Of a stretch of DNA of 64,000 nt, positions 19,704 through 29,302 are shown piece by piece (position 1 is the stretch's first letter; each line of letters begins with the position of its first letter). Source of the DNA: Sphingobacteriales bacterium (GTDB lineage Bacteria > Bacteroidota > Bacteroidia > Chitinophagales > UBA2359); contig JADJJT010000003.1 in assembly GCA_016706405.1 (NCBI GenBank), positions 975,772 to 1,039,771 on the forward strand, given 5' to 3'. The notes under the pieces are model-generated. The model was not told the origin of the DNA. It was given only the letters and a program-made list of their open reading frames with translations, and searched no databases. Made by a program: the position numbers and the translations under genes.

Positions 19704-19801
19704 CTGTCGCTGTTACTTATTACAATTATTAGGTTTGTGAATATCGGTAATTTAATTGGTGCGTTGGCAAAAAACAATCGGCAAACTGACGCAAAACCCG
19801 T

Positions 19802-20285
19802 GTGCCTGTTGCACAACTCAAAGGTAGTGAAAAATTAATATACAAAAAAAATTGGGTGAAATATTTTTAAAAAGAATAGGAAAACTCAATAATTTGTAGT
19901 ATATTTGCCTGCATTATGCAAGGACGAAAACAGCTTACTCCGCAACTCTTTTACCAACTAAGTTTAGACCAATTAGTTCCGGAAGATAATTTTTACCGCC
20001 GGATAAACAATCCGCTAAATCTTGATTTTTTAAACTCAGGCCAATAAACACGTTTTAATGGCGGCTTTGGGCTATAATTTGAAGAAACTGTTAAAATTTA
20101 TCCGGAAAATGCGCTGATGCAATTTTATCCGGAAGTAATAGGCTCAAACCAAGGCTTTCAAAAAAAGGGAACTTCCATTTATTTATCCCAAAATTGAGAT
20201 TTGCCCAAAACGCGGCAAAGGCAGCTACGGCGGGCATTTTAGCCCAAAAATCACCTAAATAAAATTTGAGTTGTGCAATGGTTAT
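19802..20285. mobile_element. IS-B deletion relic 1
   Basis: Left end GTGCCTGTTGCACAACTC and the first about 110 bases of the IS-B transposase gene are joined to the last part of IS-B near 20035. Flanks are CCGT on both sides (19798-19801 and 20286-20289), a 4-bp target duplication, followed on the right by GTTATAGGG. It cannot encode transposase. The preceding 98 bases (19704-19801) contain no gene; an inverted pair TGCGT...GGC/GCC...ACGCA near 19770-19792 may be the remnant of an attC hairpin. Confidence 0.85.
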
Positions 20286-20296
20286 CCGTGTTATAG

Positions 20297-20390
20297 GGCA
20301 TGTGTGGAATGATACGGCTGAGTGCTGCCAGCATAATCATGGCACAGATAAAACTAAAACGAATGTTGATTTTTTTATTTATGATATTTG
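20297..20390 (-). pseudogene. N-terminal fragment of a DUF6580-like membrane protein
   Basis: On the minus strand, directly after the B12-operon lipoprotein, the sequence reads INIRFSFICAMIMLAALSRI then IPHMPYN before meeting the IS-B relic. The AALSRxIPHxPN text matches the start of DUF6580 putative transport proteins, which often accompany cobalamin riboswitch loci. No good start codon is present and the rest of the gene is missing, so the reading frame was probably cut off when the cassette border or IS-B arrived. Confidence 0.45.
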
Positions 20391-21431
20391 TTATTTAAAA
20401 TAAAAATCCCCAGGAATAATGCCTGCCAGAAAACTTGTAACTAAATTTCCATCAGGTTTGTAGATGTATATTTTGCCACGCTGCACATAATCTATTGCAT
20501 CTGTAATGTAAATGTTTCCATTGTGCGGATTGATTCCGAGGCCATAAAAGTTTCTTCCGTTTTGAGAAATAAATGCTGATGATGGCAGTGTATTATCAGT
20601 AACTGCCATACGATAACAGCCGTTATTGAGAAAATATAAAGTATCGTGAGTACCGTTAAGGTCCAATCTCCAAGGTGAATCTGCGCTATTGATGAAGGTG
20701 TAGGAACTCTCAATTGTGTTGTTAACGGGATTGATGCGATGCAACGAAGCGTTGATATTGCTGCTTTGCTTACCACTACACAACACCCAAAGTTTTCCGT
20801 TTTTATCTTCAACAATAGAATTGGAACCGTAACCGATGGTAATACTGTCTGTCAATACATCGTTCAGCGAATTGATAACATAAAGTTTGTCGTGCAATTC
20901 GTTGGTTACAAAAACTTTTCCGTAAGCCAAAGCAAGTTCTTCTGTCCAACCTGCACAAGGTATTGTTCCGGTTACTGTGTTGCTGCTTAAATCGGCTATT
21001 GAAATGTTGTTGGAATACAAATCGGTGATATATGCCTTGCTGTTGCTAACAGGAAGAAAGTATCTTGGTGAATTAAAACCTGTAATGGTAGCTATTGAAA
21101 CAAATGTGTTGGGATTGACAACTTCTACTTTGCCGGAATTATTTACTACGATGTATGCTTTGTTATTGAACACATACATACTCTGGCATACATCGCCAAG
21201 CGGACGGTTGTTGGCAGGTTGAAATAAATCCAAAGCCGCATTGGCCATTCCATCGGCATAATAACTTACGGCTGCATTGCCAAACTGAAAGTTGCCTTCG
21301 TTGATAATGTAAACGCCATTATTGCCTGAAGAAATAATAGTTCCATTGTCGGGCTCAGGCGGTTCATCCTTTTTGCAGGATGCAGCCAAAAGCAGAAGCG
21401 CAGCAATAAAAAATAAATACTTTTTAGTCAT
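20391..21431 (-). CDS. Surface beta-propeller lipoprotein (DUF5074/YncE-like, BtuG-like)
   Basis: A 346-residue lipoprotein with lipobox LLLAASC (Cys19). It is followed by repeated short beta-blade units such as GKVEVVNPNTFVSIATI, NNISIADLSSNTVTGTI and DKLYVINSLNDVLTDSI, as in YncE/DUF5074 propellers. In gut Bacteroides the cobalamin-binding surface protein BtuG is a propeller lipoprotein encoded beside BtuB. The same fold beside a B12-riboswitch receptor suggests the same job here, by inference from context. It overlaps the upstream gene by 8 bases and is the last intact gene of the operon. Confidence 0.75.
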   Translation of the reverse strand: MTKKYLFFIAALLLLAASCKKDEPPEPDNGTIISSGNNGVYIINEGNFQFGNAAVSYYADGMANAALDLFQPANNRPLGDVCQSMYVFNNKAYIVVNNSGKVEVVNPNTFVSIATITGFNSPRYFLPVSNSKAYITDLYSNNISIADLSSNTVTGTIPCAGWTEELALAYGKVFVTNELHDKLYVINSLNDVLTDSITIGYGSNSIVEDKNGKLWVLCSGKQSSNINASLHRINPVNNTIESSYTFINSADSPWRLDLNGTHDTLYFLNNGCYRMAVTDNTLPSSAFISQNGRNFYGLGINPHNGNIYITDAIDYVQRGKIYIYKPDGNLVTSFLAGIIPGDFYFK

Positions 21432-22416
21432 GTTTTACAAGCAGTTTTTTTGTTACAGTTTTTTTGTTGTCTGCTATTGCCAAAAAATATATTCCATCGG
21501 GTAAGGCAGAAACATTAATTGCTTGTGTTTGAACTATTGATGCTATTGATTTTACAATTTGTCCCAAATTATTTGTCAGCGTAATTGATTTTATTTCGTC
21601 ATTGCCATTGTTCTGAATAAATACAATCCTGTTTGCAGGATTTGGATAAATGATGAAATTATTTTTTGCGGATAAATCATTTACTCCGGTTGTGCCTGTG
21701 TGAATAACACCTACTGCATCCAAATCAAAACCACTTGAAGCAAAAGGAGTACTCCACGGGTCGTTAATGATGTTTCCGAACTGGTCGTGAGTAGCGTAAG
21801 CAGTTTGAATGCAGCCCACCACATCAATAATTTTTACATGAGTGATTGCATTGATGTTTAAACCGACTTGTCCTGATAGCTGCTGTAAATCAAATGGAGT
21901 TCCATACAAAGCACGATACTTTCCGGCAAGGTTATCAATCTTTGTTGCGTCAATGCTTCCGAAACCATCAACCTGTAAGGTGTCTTGTGTGTTGGAGGTG
22001 CAGGGAAAGCGGAAATAATTTATTCCGTCAGAGCTAACTTCCACAAGAGCTAATTCAAGAAAAGTATCACTGAAACTATTTTCAAAAACAGCGAAGTCCC
22101 AACCTGTAGCATCGCCTATAGGCTTTTCAAAGGTGAGGATGGCATAACCTCCATCGCCTAAACTTACTACGCCGTTCGTGCCTGCCACACCTAAAGCCAT
22201 GGAACTGTCGCCTGTTGTTGCATAACCAAGCGTTTGGTTTGAAATATCCTGATAACCTCTTACAACAGAACATCCGGTTGCCCATGTTACAAAAACAGAA
22301 CTGTCTTTATAGATGGCTGTTGTGCCCGGTTGCCCCGCAGGTGGCGCAAATTGGCCGTAAGTGTTTAGAAGTATAATTGGCAATAGGAAAATTATAAATA
22401 TTATATTTCTAATCAT
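21424..22416 (-). CDS. Secreted T9SS protein of the cobalamin uptake operon
   Basis: A 330-residue exported protein. It has a signal peptide (1-21, ending TYGQ), a strand-rich domain with SLGDGGYAILTFEKPIGDA, GWDFAVFENSF and FLELALVEVSSDGINY, and the C-terminal type A sorting domain (FIIYPNPANRIVFIQNN...GIYFLAIADNKKTVTKKLLVKHD). Proteins of this type recur in Bacteroidota B12 loci, where they are annotated only as cell surface proteins. The gene overlaps its upstream neighbour as ATGA and its downstream neighbour by 8 bases, so the operon is tightly coupled. Confidence 0.7.
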   Translation of the reverse strand: MIRNIIFIIFLLPIILLNTYGQFAPPAGQPGTTAIYKDSSVFVTWATGCSVVRGYQDISNQTLGYATTGDSSMALGVAGTNGVVSLGDGGYAILTFEKPIGDATGWDFAVFENSFSDTFLELALVEVSSDGINYFRFPCTSNTQDTLQVDGFGSIDATKIDNLAGKYRALYGTPFDLQQLSGQVGLNINAITHVKIIDVVGCIQTAYATHDQFGNIINDPWSTPFASSGFDLDAVGVIHTGTTGVNDLSAKNNFIIYPNPANRIVFIQNNGNDEIKSITLTNNLGQIVKSIASIVQTQAINVSALPDGIYFLAIADNKKTVTKKLLVKHD

Positions 22417-23441
22417 TGTTTTATAAATGTTTTGGATGTTATAACTGCATTCTCTGAAACAGTAATGTTATAAGTGCCTTTAGGAAATTTCGTTAAAGGA
22501 ATTTGTATTGAGGTTGAAAAAGTACTTTCTGTAAAAACTATTCTGCCTGTAATATCAGTGATTTTTATTTCTGCCAGATTGTGTTGCGTATTATTAAGCT
22601 GTACATTAATAAAATCACTTGAAGGGTTTGGAAACACATTAACTCCGGTTGAATTATTTATTTGATTCACCCCTGTTGCTACATCTGCAGTTGAAAAATT
22701 ATCAATGCAAAAATAAGCCGGAGTATTTATTCCAAAGGCTCCGGCATCAGTTGATGACAATTCAAAGCTGAGACTATCCACATTTCCCAGTGAAGTCAGA
22801 TCAACCCACTGCCAGGTTTTTACAATATAGTCCTGAGTATTGTTTGCAAAGCGATAATCAGCCAGATAAAATTCAACACTGTCATTTGTCATTACACCGC
22901 CATACCAATTGCGTATCGTAAGTTTAAACCAATCGGGATCGTTGCCTGTAGGTCCTCCAAATTTTTTTGCAAATGCATCACCGTCTCTCATACTTAAAGC
23001 AGCAATGGTTGAATTGGTGATGTAAAAACCGTTTACCACTTTACCTATTGCAGTTGGATTTAAATTAACCCTGGCACCATAAGTGCCTTCAGCATAAATG
23101 GAAGAGCCATTATATCCGATGGCTGTTATGGCACTATATAAATTTGCAAATCCGGCAGTTGTGCTGTCCTGCATATTACTGTATCCCCATCCGGTTACCC
23201 AATAAGAAAAACCAGCATCATAGTAATTAGGAAAGATGGCATTACCACTGATAAAACTTGTTCCACCGGGCGCTGATGCGCCATCCCAATAAGAATTGGG
23301 GACAAGCGTAAGCGATTCAAAATCAGAAACAGTTTGTGCATTTGCTTTCGCACTTATCAATATCAATATTGAAAGTGCAAGTTTTTGTAATTGATTTTTC
23401 ATTTTGCTGAAATTGATTGGTTGATTGATTTGTTTTGTCAT
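22413..23441 (-). CDS. DUF4465 secreted T9SS protein
   Basis: A 342-residue exported protein. The DUF4465 signature runs from DFESLTLVPNSYWDGASAPGG through SGNAIFPNYYDAGFSYWVTG and GWGYSNMQDS to SLSFELSSTDAGAFGINTPAYFCIDN. A type A sorting domain follows (VFPNPSSDFINVQLNN). An internal ATG at 23402 gives a typical signal peptide (MKNQLQKLALSILILISAKANAQ) and is the likelier start; the longer ORF begins in overlap with the receptor gene as ATGA. DUF4465 proteins are frequent partners of BtuB-like receptors, so a role in surface corrinoid capture is inferred. Confidence 0.75.
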   Translation of the reverse strand: MTKQINQPINFSKMKNQLQKLALSILILISAKANAQTVSDFESLTLVPNSYWDGASAPGGTSFISGNAIFPNYYDAGFSYWVTGWGYSNMQDSTTAGFANLYSAITAIGYNGSSIYAEGTYGARVNLNPTAIGKVVNGFYITNSTIAALSMRDGDAFAKKFGGPTGNDPDWFKLTIRNWYGGVMTNDSVEFYLADYRFANNTQDYIVKTWQWVDLTSLGNVDSLSFELSSTDAGAFGINTPAYFCIDNFSTADVATGVNQINNSTGVNVFPNPSSDFINVQLNNTQHNLAEIKITDITGRIVFTESTFSTSIQIPLTKFPKGTYNITVSENAVITSKTFIKQ

Positions 23442-25396
23442 GACTTTGTTTGTTTATTAAATTGAATTGAAATTCCTCCGTTAATATTTACGCTGGGCAT
23501 GGCACGATTGCTCAAGACCTGATACTGCTCATTCCAGATATTATTTGCCTGAAAGAAAATATCTGCACTGGTGCTTTTGAATTTCAGCTTGTAAGAAATG
23601 TAAGCCGAACCTAAATCATAAGGTGTCAGGTACTGTGTGTTGTCTGTCGAAGTATAGCGGTAGCCAATATAATTATGACGGTAAGTTATCTGAAGATTTT
23701 TATACGCAACTGATAATTTTGCCATGCCACTATACATAGGTGTATAGATTAACTGCCTGTTAACTGAATTATCGTTTTCTGTTTTTGCTGTTCTGTTTGT
23801 TGATTGAACATAATTGGTGAGAACGGCAAAAGTGATTTTTGTTTTTCCGGATGTAATTGCCAATGAATTGTTTGTTTCTATTCCACGACTCCAAACATTC
23901 ATAATGTTTTGCGGACTCCAATACCAAACTCCGGGCAACCATAAAATCCAATTTTTAATATTGCGGTTGAATACGGTTAAATCTGTTTTGAGAAGGAAAG
24001 TTTTGTTTTTTAAAATTAAGTTCAGCCCTGCTTCTTCGGCATAGCCATCTTCGGGTTTTAAGTTAGCATTGCCGCCGGGAACCCAATACAAATCATTGAA
24101 GGTTGGAATGCGATATACTTTTGAAAAATTTGCTCTTGCTGAAAGGAATTTGGTAATTGCATACTGCCCACCTGCTGAATAGGCGAAAGGAATAAATGAA
24201 TTATTCAGCAATTCTTCCCGTGCTGATAAACTTGCACTAAGTTTTTTGTTTAGTGATGTAAAAAGGTAGGAAGCGAATAATGCAAAACGGTTTTGGCGTG
24301 AGTCTGTTTCAAAGCTGCGGTTGCTTGCCGTTGAATAAGTATTGTGGATTCCCACATTCACAAAATGAGTTTTGCTTAATGTGATTTTAGTTTCTGCCTC
24401 TGCAATCAGTTGTTGGGTTTTGCTTGTTTCGGAAAAATCTGCAAGCCCGTCAGAGTAAACCAATTTTTCATTGAGCCATGCAGCACGTATAAAGGTTGCC
24501 GTTTTCCTCTTTTCGTATTTCCATTCTGATGTGAGCCGCAGCGCATCATCTGTTTGGTTTGATTTACTTTCTTTCTGCAACATTGTTGGCGGTATGTTGC
24601 GGTCGGTATATTGCAACCAAGCGTTGACGCTTAAAATTTGATTGCTATTAATCAGAAATTTGTTTTCGCTGATGATGCCCCGATTTTTTAATTCTCCATT
24701 TGATTGCTTAACGGTAGCTTCAGAAGCAGAATAAATATTGGAGTATTTAAAATCATTTTTTGCAGAAGCATTAAAAACTTTCAGTGATGAAACGAATTTC
24801 TTTTTGCTTACTTCAACTAAAATATTTTGGCGATAGTCAGAAAAATTTCCAGCATATAAATTTACTCTTGCGGTAATGCTTTGGCCAAACTTTGGGTTAT
24901 TGAGTAAATGAATTACTCCGGCAACTGCTCCGCTGCCAAACAAAGCACTGCCGCCGCCATATTGCAGCTTAATGTTGTCGGCTGCACCGGTGGGAACAAG
25001 TGATAAATCAAGTTGCCCGTTCATGGGGCTTGAAAGTGAAATACCGTTCCATAATACTGCCGTGTGATAAGCACTGCCACCCCTGAAAGAAGTGGTCGCC
25101 AACGAACCTAATCCGTAGGACTTGATGAACAAAGGGCTTTCGTCAGCTAATAAGTCAGTTAAGTTTTTCTGGTCGTATGCTGCTTTGGTTAATGAATCAA
25201 ACTCAGTGGTTTTTAAGCCGGGGGTGAAGCCGGAAATTCTTGGGGCTTCTACTGTTACTTCTTTCAAAAGAAATACAGAATCGAAAACTGCCTGTTGTGC
25301 AAAAGCGGAACCCGCCCGCAAACAGGAAAGAAAAAACAGTAGGAATAAGTATTTATTCTGCATGGTATCCGATTTTGTCATTACAGCATTTCGCAA
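23438..25396 (-). CDS. btuB: TonB-dependent cobalamin receptor, BtuB-like
   Basis: A 652-residue outer-membrane receptor. A signal peptide (in the form starting MQNKYLFLLFF at 25363) ends near AFAQ. The plug domain includes VTVEAPRISG, LLADESPLFIKSYGLGSLATTSFRGG and LQYGGGSALFGSGAVAGVIHL. The barrel follows, ending with the aromatic-type strand of TonB receptors (ADIFFQANNIWNEQYQVL...GGISIQF). It is directly preceded by a cobalamin riboswitch, which makes corrinoid the likely substrate. Start choice is uncertain among ATGs at 25396, 25381 and 25363; the last gives the cleanest signal peptide. First gene of a four-gene operon. Confidence 0.85.
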   Translation of the reverse strand: MRNAVMTKSDTMQNKYLFLLFFLSCLRAGSAFAQQAVFDSVFLLKEVTVEAPRISGFTPGLKTTEFDSLTKAAYDQKNLTDLLADESPLFIKSYGLGSLATTSFRGGSAYHTAVLWNGISLSSPMNGQLDLSLVPTGAADNIKLQYGGGSALFGSGAVAGVIHLLNNPKFGQSITARVNLYAGNFSDYRQNILVEVSKKKFVSSLKVFNASAKNDFKYSNIYSASEATVKQSNGELKNRGIISENKFLINSNQILSVNAWLQYTDRNIPPTMLQKESKSNQTDDALRLTSEWKYEKRKTATFIRAAWLNEKLVYSDGLADFSETSKTQQLIAEAETKITLSKTHFVNVGIHNTYSTASNRSFETDSRQNRFALFASYLFTSLNKKLSASLSAREELLNNSFIPFAYSAGGQYAITKFLSARANFSKVYRIPTFNDLYWVPGGNANLKPEDGYAEEAGLNLILKNKTFLLKTDLTVFNRNIKNWILWLPGVWYWSPQNIMNVWSRGIETNNSLAITSGKTKITFAVLTNYVQSTNRTAKTENDNSVNRQLIYTPMYSGMAKLSVAYKNLQITYRHNYIGYRYTSTDNTQYLTPYDLGSAYISYKLKFKSTSADIFFQANNIWNEQYQVLSNRAMPSVNINGGISIQFNKQTKS

Positions 25397-25494
25397 TGCT
25401 TCGGAAATAGAGCAGCAGAAGAAAACAGGAAGTGGTAAAATACCTGCATCAAACCGACTGTTGCTTCAATCCACGAAAGCATCGTCCATTCGGA

Positions 25495-25690
25495 ATAGGC
25501 AGGTCTCCTGACTTGTAACAGTTTTATCGTCCTTCCCATTCTAAAATTTAAAACAGTGGACTTTGTTGATAAAACCTTTGCGTTACTTACAGTTACGGGA
25601 TAGTTCGTGATTTTCACACGATTCCCTTTTAATACACCGCTAAGTATAACCTACTCCGGTTGAAAAAGAAATAAAGTAAAAAACTTATCG
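25495..25690 (-). ncRNA. Cobalamin riboswitch
   Basis: On the minus strand the conserved core is readable: GGGAATCGTGTGAAAATC, then the CCCGTAACTGTAAG segment, and finally the B12 box AGTCAGGAGACCTGCC (complement of about 25497-25514). The order and spacing fit the adenosylcobalamin riboswitch class. It lies 100 to 330 bases upstream of the BtuB-like start and should shut the four-gene operon down when cobalamin is plentiful. Confidence 0.92.
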
Positions 25691-25694
25691 GGGG

Positions 25695-25727
25695 CAAAGA
25701 TAAAATTTTTTCTCTTATAGTTATCAA
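25695..25727 (-). promoter_or_regulatory. Bacteroidota-type promoter for the B12 operon
   Basis: Minus-strand TATCTTTG (complement of 25695-25702) fits the TAnnTTTG -7 box. A TTG (complement of 25725-25727) lies 22 bases further upstream, slightly wide for the usual 19-21. It sits just before the riboswitch 5' end. Confidence 0.55.
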
Positions 25728-25820
25728 TAATTTTTTAACGGACTATGCTGTGGGTCAGGAAATTTGGCTCTTTGGCAAGTTTGGGTGGTGGGTGGGGTCG
25801 GTTTAGGGTTCCGCTAACGG

Positions 25821-26139
25821 CAGTCCGTCTAAAAACCGTTAGTTTTCGACAAATTTACATTATAAGTTTTAAATAGAGGCGATTTGAGGGCTTGTTTTTT
25901 TGCGTTCATAAATCCGGATGAAATATGTTTTGAGGCGGGCTACCTTAATTTTATCCGGATAAAAAAACGAGGGCGTAAATTTATCTGGATAATGCGCAAA
26001 AATGCAATTTTATCCGGAAGTAATAGGCTCAAACTAAGGCTTTCAAAATTCAAAATTGCCTAAAACGCGGCAAAGGCAGCTACGGCGGGCAGTTTAGCCC
26101 AAAAACCACCTAAAAAAATTTGAGTTGTGCAACGGTTAC
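25821..26139. mobile_element. Hybrid non-autonomous element, copy M2
   Basis: A 319-bp copy running from the IS-A left terminus (CAGTCCGTCTAAAAACCG) to the IS-B right terminus (GTTGTGCAACGGTTAC). Left border CGCTAACGG; right border CCGT then GTTATAGC. The interior contains four TCCGGA-type words (one changed to TCTGGA). No ORF. The 130 bases to its right-hand neighbour M3 apart, it separates the B12 operon from the cupin unit. Confidence 0.85.
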
Positions 26140-26178
26140 CCGTGTTATAGCTAGTGCTCACTTTCTGTATAATGTTAT

Positions 26179-26721
26179 CTATATACAGTATTTGTCAATT
26201 AGCTTTTGTTCTTCTCTATTTCTTTTTGCTCGTTTTGCAATAAGTTTTAGCAGTGGAAACATAAAGGTGAATAATCCGGGAAGGTTCATGTCGCTCATAC
26301 AAAGGACGATTGCTGAATGCCTAATGCTTTTTGGAACTGTATTTTTATCAGTTAGACCATCGCCAGCTAATCCATATATTATTCTTAACGAATTTTCAAA
26401 TCCCGTATGCCCAGGTCTTATTTTAACATTGAATTTAATTTCACGGTCTGTTGGGTTAAAGAAACTATGTAACGACATTGGTTCAACTGTATAAGATTCG
26501 CCAGCTTTTAGAATCTTTGAACCCTTCTTGCCTAATTTTAAACCTAATTCTCCTTCAATTGCGGTAAAGGTCTCTGAGTATGTTTTATGGTAATGCAAGG
26601 GATTTTTTCCGCCTGGCATTAGCGTTATTTCACCTTCCGTAATTTTTCCACCTGATTCCTCAGATGTCTGTAAAAATGTTACAGTGTCCTTAATGATAGG
26701 GTTTACGATTGTCCTTTTCAT
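26179..26721 (-). CDS. Cupin-domain protein (unit flanked by complementary attC-like edges)
   Basis: A 180-residue protein with one cupin beta-barrel. Motif 1 is PLHYHKTYSETFTAIEGELGLKLG, which supplies HxH...E ligands; motif 2 is the SLHSFFNPTDREI region. A hydrophobic C-terminal segment (LPGLFTFMFPLLKLIAKRAKR) suggests membrane attachment. Function unknown. Its unit begins GTTATAGC at 26144 and ends GGCTATAAC at 26774, which are reverse complements; with neighbouring bases 13 of 15 positions match. The gene nearly fills the unit. It resembles the cupin at 35012-35581 in layout. Confidence 0.75.
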   Translation of the reverse strand: MKRTIVNPIIKDTVTFLQTSEESGGKITEGEITLMPGGKNPLHYHKTYSETFTAIEGELGLKLGKKGSKILKAGESYTVEPMSLHSFFNPTDREIKFNVKIRPGHTGFENSLRIIYGLAGDGLTDKNTVPKSIRHSAIVLCMSDMNLPGLFTFMFPLLKLIAKRAKRNREEQKLIDKYCI

Positions 26722-26776
26722 TTTTTGTTTGTGCTTAATGATTATTAATTCTGTTCGTTAGCATTGGCTATAACGT

Positions 26777-27100
26777 CAGTCCGTCTAAAAACTCATAATT
26801 TTGGCAAATTTACATTATAAGTTTTAAATAGAGGCGATTTGAGGGCTTTTTTTTGCGTTAATAAATCCGGATGAAATATGTTTTGAGGCGTAAAATGAAG
26901 CGGGAAGTAATTTTATCCGGATAAAAAAACGAGGGCGTAAATTTATCCGGAAAATGTGCTGATGCAATTTTATCCGGAAGTAATAGGCTCAAACCAAGGC
27001 TTTCAAAATTCAAAATTGCCTAAAACGCGGCAAATGCAGCTACGGCGGGCGGTTTAGCCCAAAAACCCGCTTTATAAAATTTGAGTTGTGCAACGGTTAC
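26777..27100. mobile_element. Hybrid non-autonomous element, copy M3
   Basis: A 324-bp copy. Left border TATAACGT, right border CCTT then GTTGGCTGC. It contains the same IS-A left and IS-B right termini and the same TCCGGA-rich interior as M2, with a few base differences. Confidence 0.85.
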
Positions 27101-27117
27101 CCTTGTTGGCTGCTGTT

Positions 27118-28149
27118 TTATTGCTTTTTGTCTGGCGTAAACTTGTTTTCTTCCACGTCTTTCAAAAATGCAATAAGATTTTTAAAATAATTTTGTTGGT
27201 CGTCATACATACTCATATGGCTTCCGTTAGGGCACAAATACGTTCTGCTATTCAATATGAGTTGACCTTCTTTTTTTATATCGTCAGGGTTCATTTCATC
27301 TTTCATACCACCAATCACAAGTGTCGGAACTTTAATATTAGACAACCTGTCCCACATTTCCCAATCTTTAAAATTACCCAGTTACGTGAAACTCGTCCAC
27401 ACCCTGCATATGAATATAAATAGTGTGATTGGCTTTCTTAAATGCTCTCATTAATGGCTCTGCCCATTCTTCAACCGGCTTTCGATAAGCAAACTTGTGT
27501 ATAAAGCTTATTCATTAAGAGGTCTTGGTATTGAGGTGAGTCATACAGTTTGAGTTTGTCAAGAGAATCATAAGTTTTCAATTCCTGTTGAGTGAATAGT
27601 TTTTGCTTTAACTGTTCAGTGTATGATGTATAACTTTTCATACCAGCAGTCATATTAGAAAGAACAGCAGCTTTCACATGGCTTTGATATTTTTGCAGGT
27701 ATTCCATTGCCAACATTCCGCCCCAAGAATGTCCAAGCAAGTAAAAATTATCTAAGCCAAGTCCTTTCCTAACTTGTTCTACTTCTTCTACATAGCGTGG
27801 AATATTCCATAGCGAAGTGTCTGTTGGAATATCAGAGTTTCCGACACCTAATTGGTCGTAATAATAAAACTCAATTCCTTCTTTGGGCAAAAAATCTTCA
27901 AAGCACTCAAAATAGTCGTGAGTAAATCCTGGTCCACCGTGCAGAAGTAGAACTTTGATTTTTCCGTCCTACTTTTTTTGTCCAAACATTATACTTACCG
28001 TCAACCTGTATCATTTTACTCCCACCTGTTTTTATTTCGTAATTCGTGGAAATTGTATCTTGGGTTGAAACCGTGTCGCTTGTTTCAGATGATTGATTGC
28101 AAGAGCATAAGCTGGTCAAAATAAGAGTTGTAATGATTAAATTCTTCAT
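27118..28149 (-). CDS. Alpha/beta hydrolase lipoprotein, proline iminopeptidase-like (frameshifted)
   Basis: One gene spread over several frames. The start MKNLIITTLILTSLCSC is a lipoprotein signal (Cys17). Text then runs to VDGKYNVWTKKVG and, after a shift near 27968, KIKVLLLHGGPGFTHDYFECF, YYYDQLGVGNSD, and the nucleophile elbow LLGHSWGGMLAMEYL. After further shifts near 27500 and 27375 it ends WEMWDRLSNIKVPTLVIGGMKDEMN...NGSHMSMYDDQQNYF, providing the Asp and His of the triad. This is the proline iminopeptidase/S33 layout. All catalytic residues survive, so the frameshifts may be sequence errors. Unit edges GTTGGC (27105) and TAGCTGCCAAC (28201) are complementary at 9 of 11 positions. Confidence 0.75.
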
Positions 28150-28203
28150 TTTTTATTGTTATGGTTTAAGTTTAAAGTTGTCCTGCTAAATAGCTGCCAA
28201 CGG

Positions 28204-28530
28204 CAGTCCGTCTAAAAACTCATAATTTCGGCAAATTAATTTACATAATAAATTTCAAACAGAGGCGATTTGAGGGCTTATTTTTTGCGTTAATAAATCC
28301 GGATGAAATATATTTTGAGGCGGGCTGCCTTAATTTTATCCGGATAAAAAAACGAGGGCGTAAATTTATCCGGAAAATGCGCTGATGCAATTTTATCCGG
28401 AAGTAATAGGCTCAAACTAAGGCTTTCAAAATTCAAAATGGAGACTTGCCCAGAACGCGGCAAATGCAGCTACGGCGGGCATTTTAGCCCAAAAACTACC
28501 TAAATAAAATTTGAGTTGTGCAACGGTTGC
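28204..28530. mobile_element. Hybrid non-autonomous element, copy M4
   Basis: A 327-bp copy. Left border GCCAACGG, right border CATT then GTTAGCGGC. Its right terminus reads GGTTGC rather than GGTTAC. No ORF. Confidence 0.85.
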
Positions 28531-28567
28531 CATTGTTAGCGGCTGGCGTTTTACTTTTCATTTTGGG

Positions 28568-29293
28568 TTACTTAGTCAATTTCAATGCTGTGTCAAGTCG
28601 TGCAGCAACGTTGTCCCAATTTAAAATCGGAAAGAGGGCATCAACAAAATCGGCTCGTTTGTTTTTATACTTTAAATAGTAAGCATGTTCCCAAACATCA
28701 ATTACTAAAAGCGGAACAACTCCCCATTGTGTCAGCTTCTCATGGTTCTCACATTGCAACACAACTAAACTGTCGCTGTAAGGTTGATAACCTAAAATTC
28801 CCCATCCGTTGCCGTCAACATTTTTGGAAGTTGAAGCAATGTAGGTTTTGAGTTTATCGTAAGTGCCAAAATATTTCTCAATGCGTTTTAGCAATTCTCC
28901 TGTCGGTGTGGTTTGCTTGTTCGTGAGGTTTGTCCAGAAGATTGAATGCAAGATGTGCGATGAAAAATGTAATGAAAGTTTCTTTGTCCAGAAGTCAACT
29001 GTTTCAAGATTGTTGTTGTCCAACGCATCTTTTATTTTTTTCAAATCGTTGTTGGCCGCTTTCACCGCACCGCCATGATGAAATGTATAATGCAGATGCA
29101 TCGTTTCTGCATCCATATTTGGTTCTAAAAAATTTTCGGAATACGGTAATGCTTGCTGAATGAAATTTCCGTTGTCGTCAACAAGTTTGTCTATGCCTCC
29201 TTCGGTAATTGCGTTTGCAAAGATTGAATTTGAAGGAAGGATAGTTGCTCCTCCGATGATTAAACTGTTTTGAAGAAATTGTTTTCTGTCCAT
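28568..29293 (-). CDS. Fe/Mn superoxide dismutase, exported
   Basis: A 241-residue SOD of the Fe/Mn family. Metal ligands by alignment of motifs are H68 (MHLHYTFHH), H116 (HILHSIFW), D199 and H203 (VIDVWEHAYYLKYK). GNGWGILGYQ is the usual central motif. Unlike the cytosolic enzyme it has an N-terminal export signal (MDRKQFLQNSLIIGGATILPSNSIFANA). It lies 9 bases after chrA in the same direction. In transposon-borne chromate resistance operons the ChrC product is a Fe-SOD, so this pair is probably a chromate/oxidative-stress module. Confidence 0.9.
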   Translation of the reverse strand: MDRKQFLQNSLIIGGATILPSNSIFANAITEGGIDKLVDDNGNFIQQALPYSENFLEPNMDAETMHLHYTFHHGGAVKAANNDLKKIKDALDNNNLETVDFWTKKLSLHFSSHILHSIFWTNLTNKQTTPTGELLKRIEKYFGTYDKLKTYIASTSKNVDGNGWGILGYQPYSDSLVVLQCENHEKLTQWGVVPLLVIDVWEHAYYLKYKNKRADFVDALFPILNWDNVAARLDTALKLTK

Positions 29294-29302
29294 TGCATTC
29301 TT

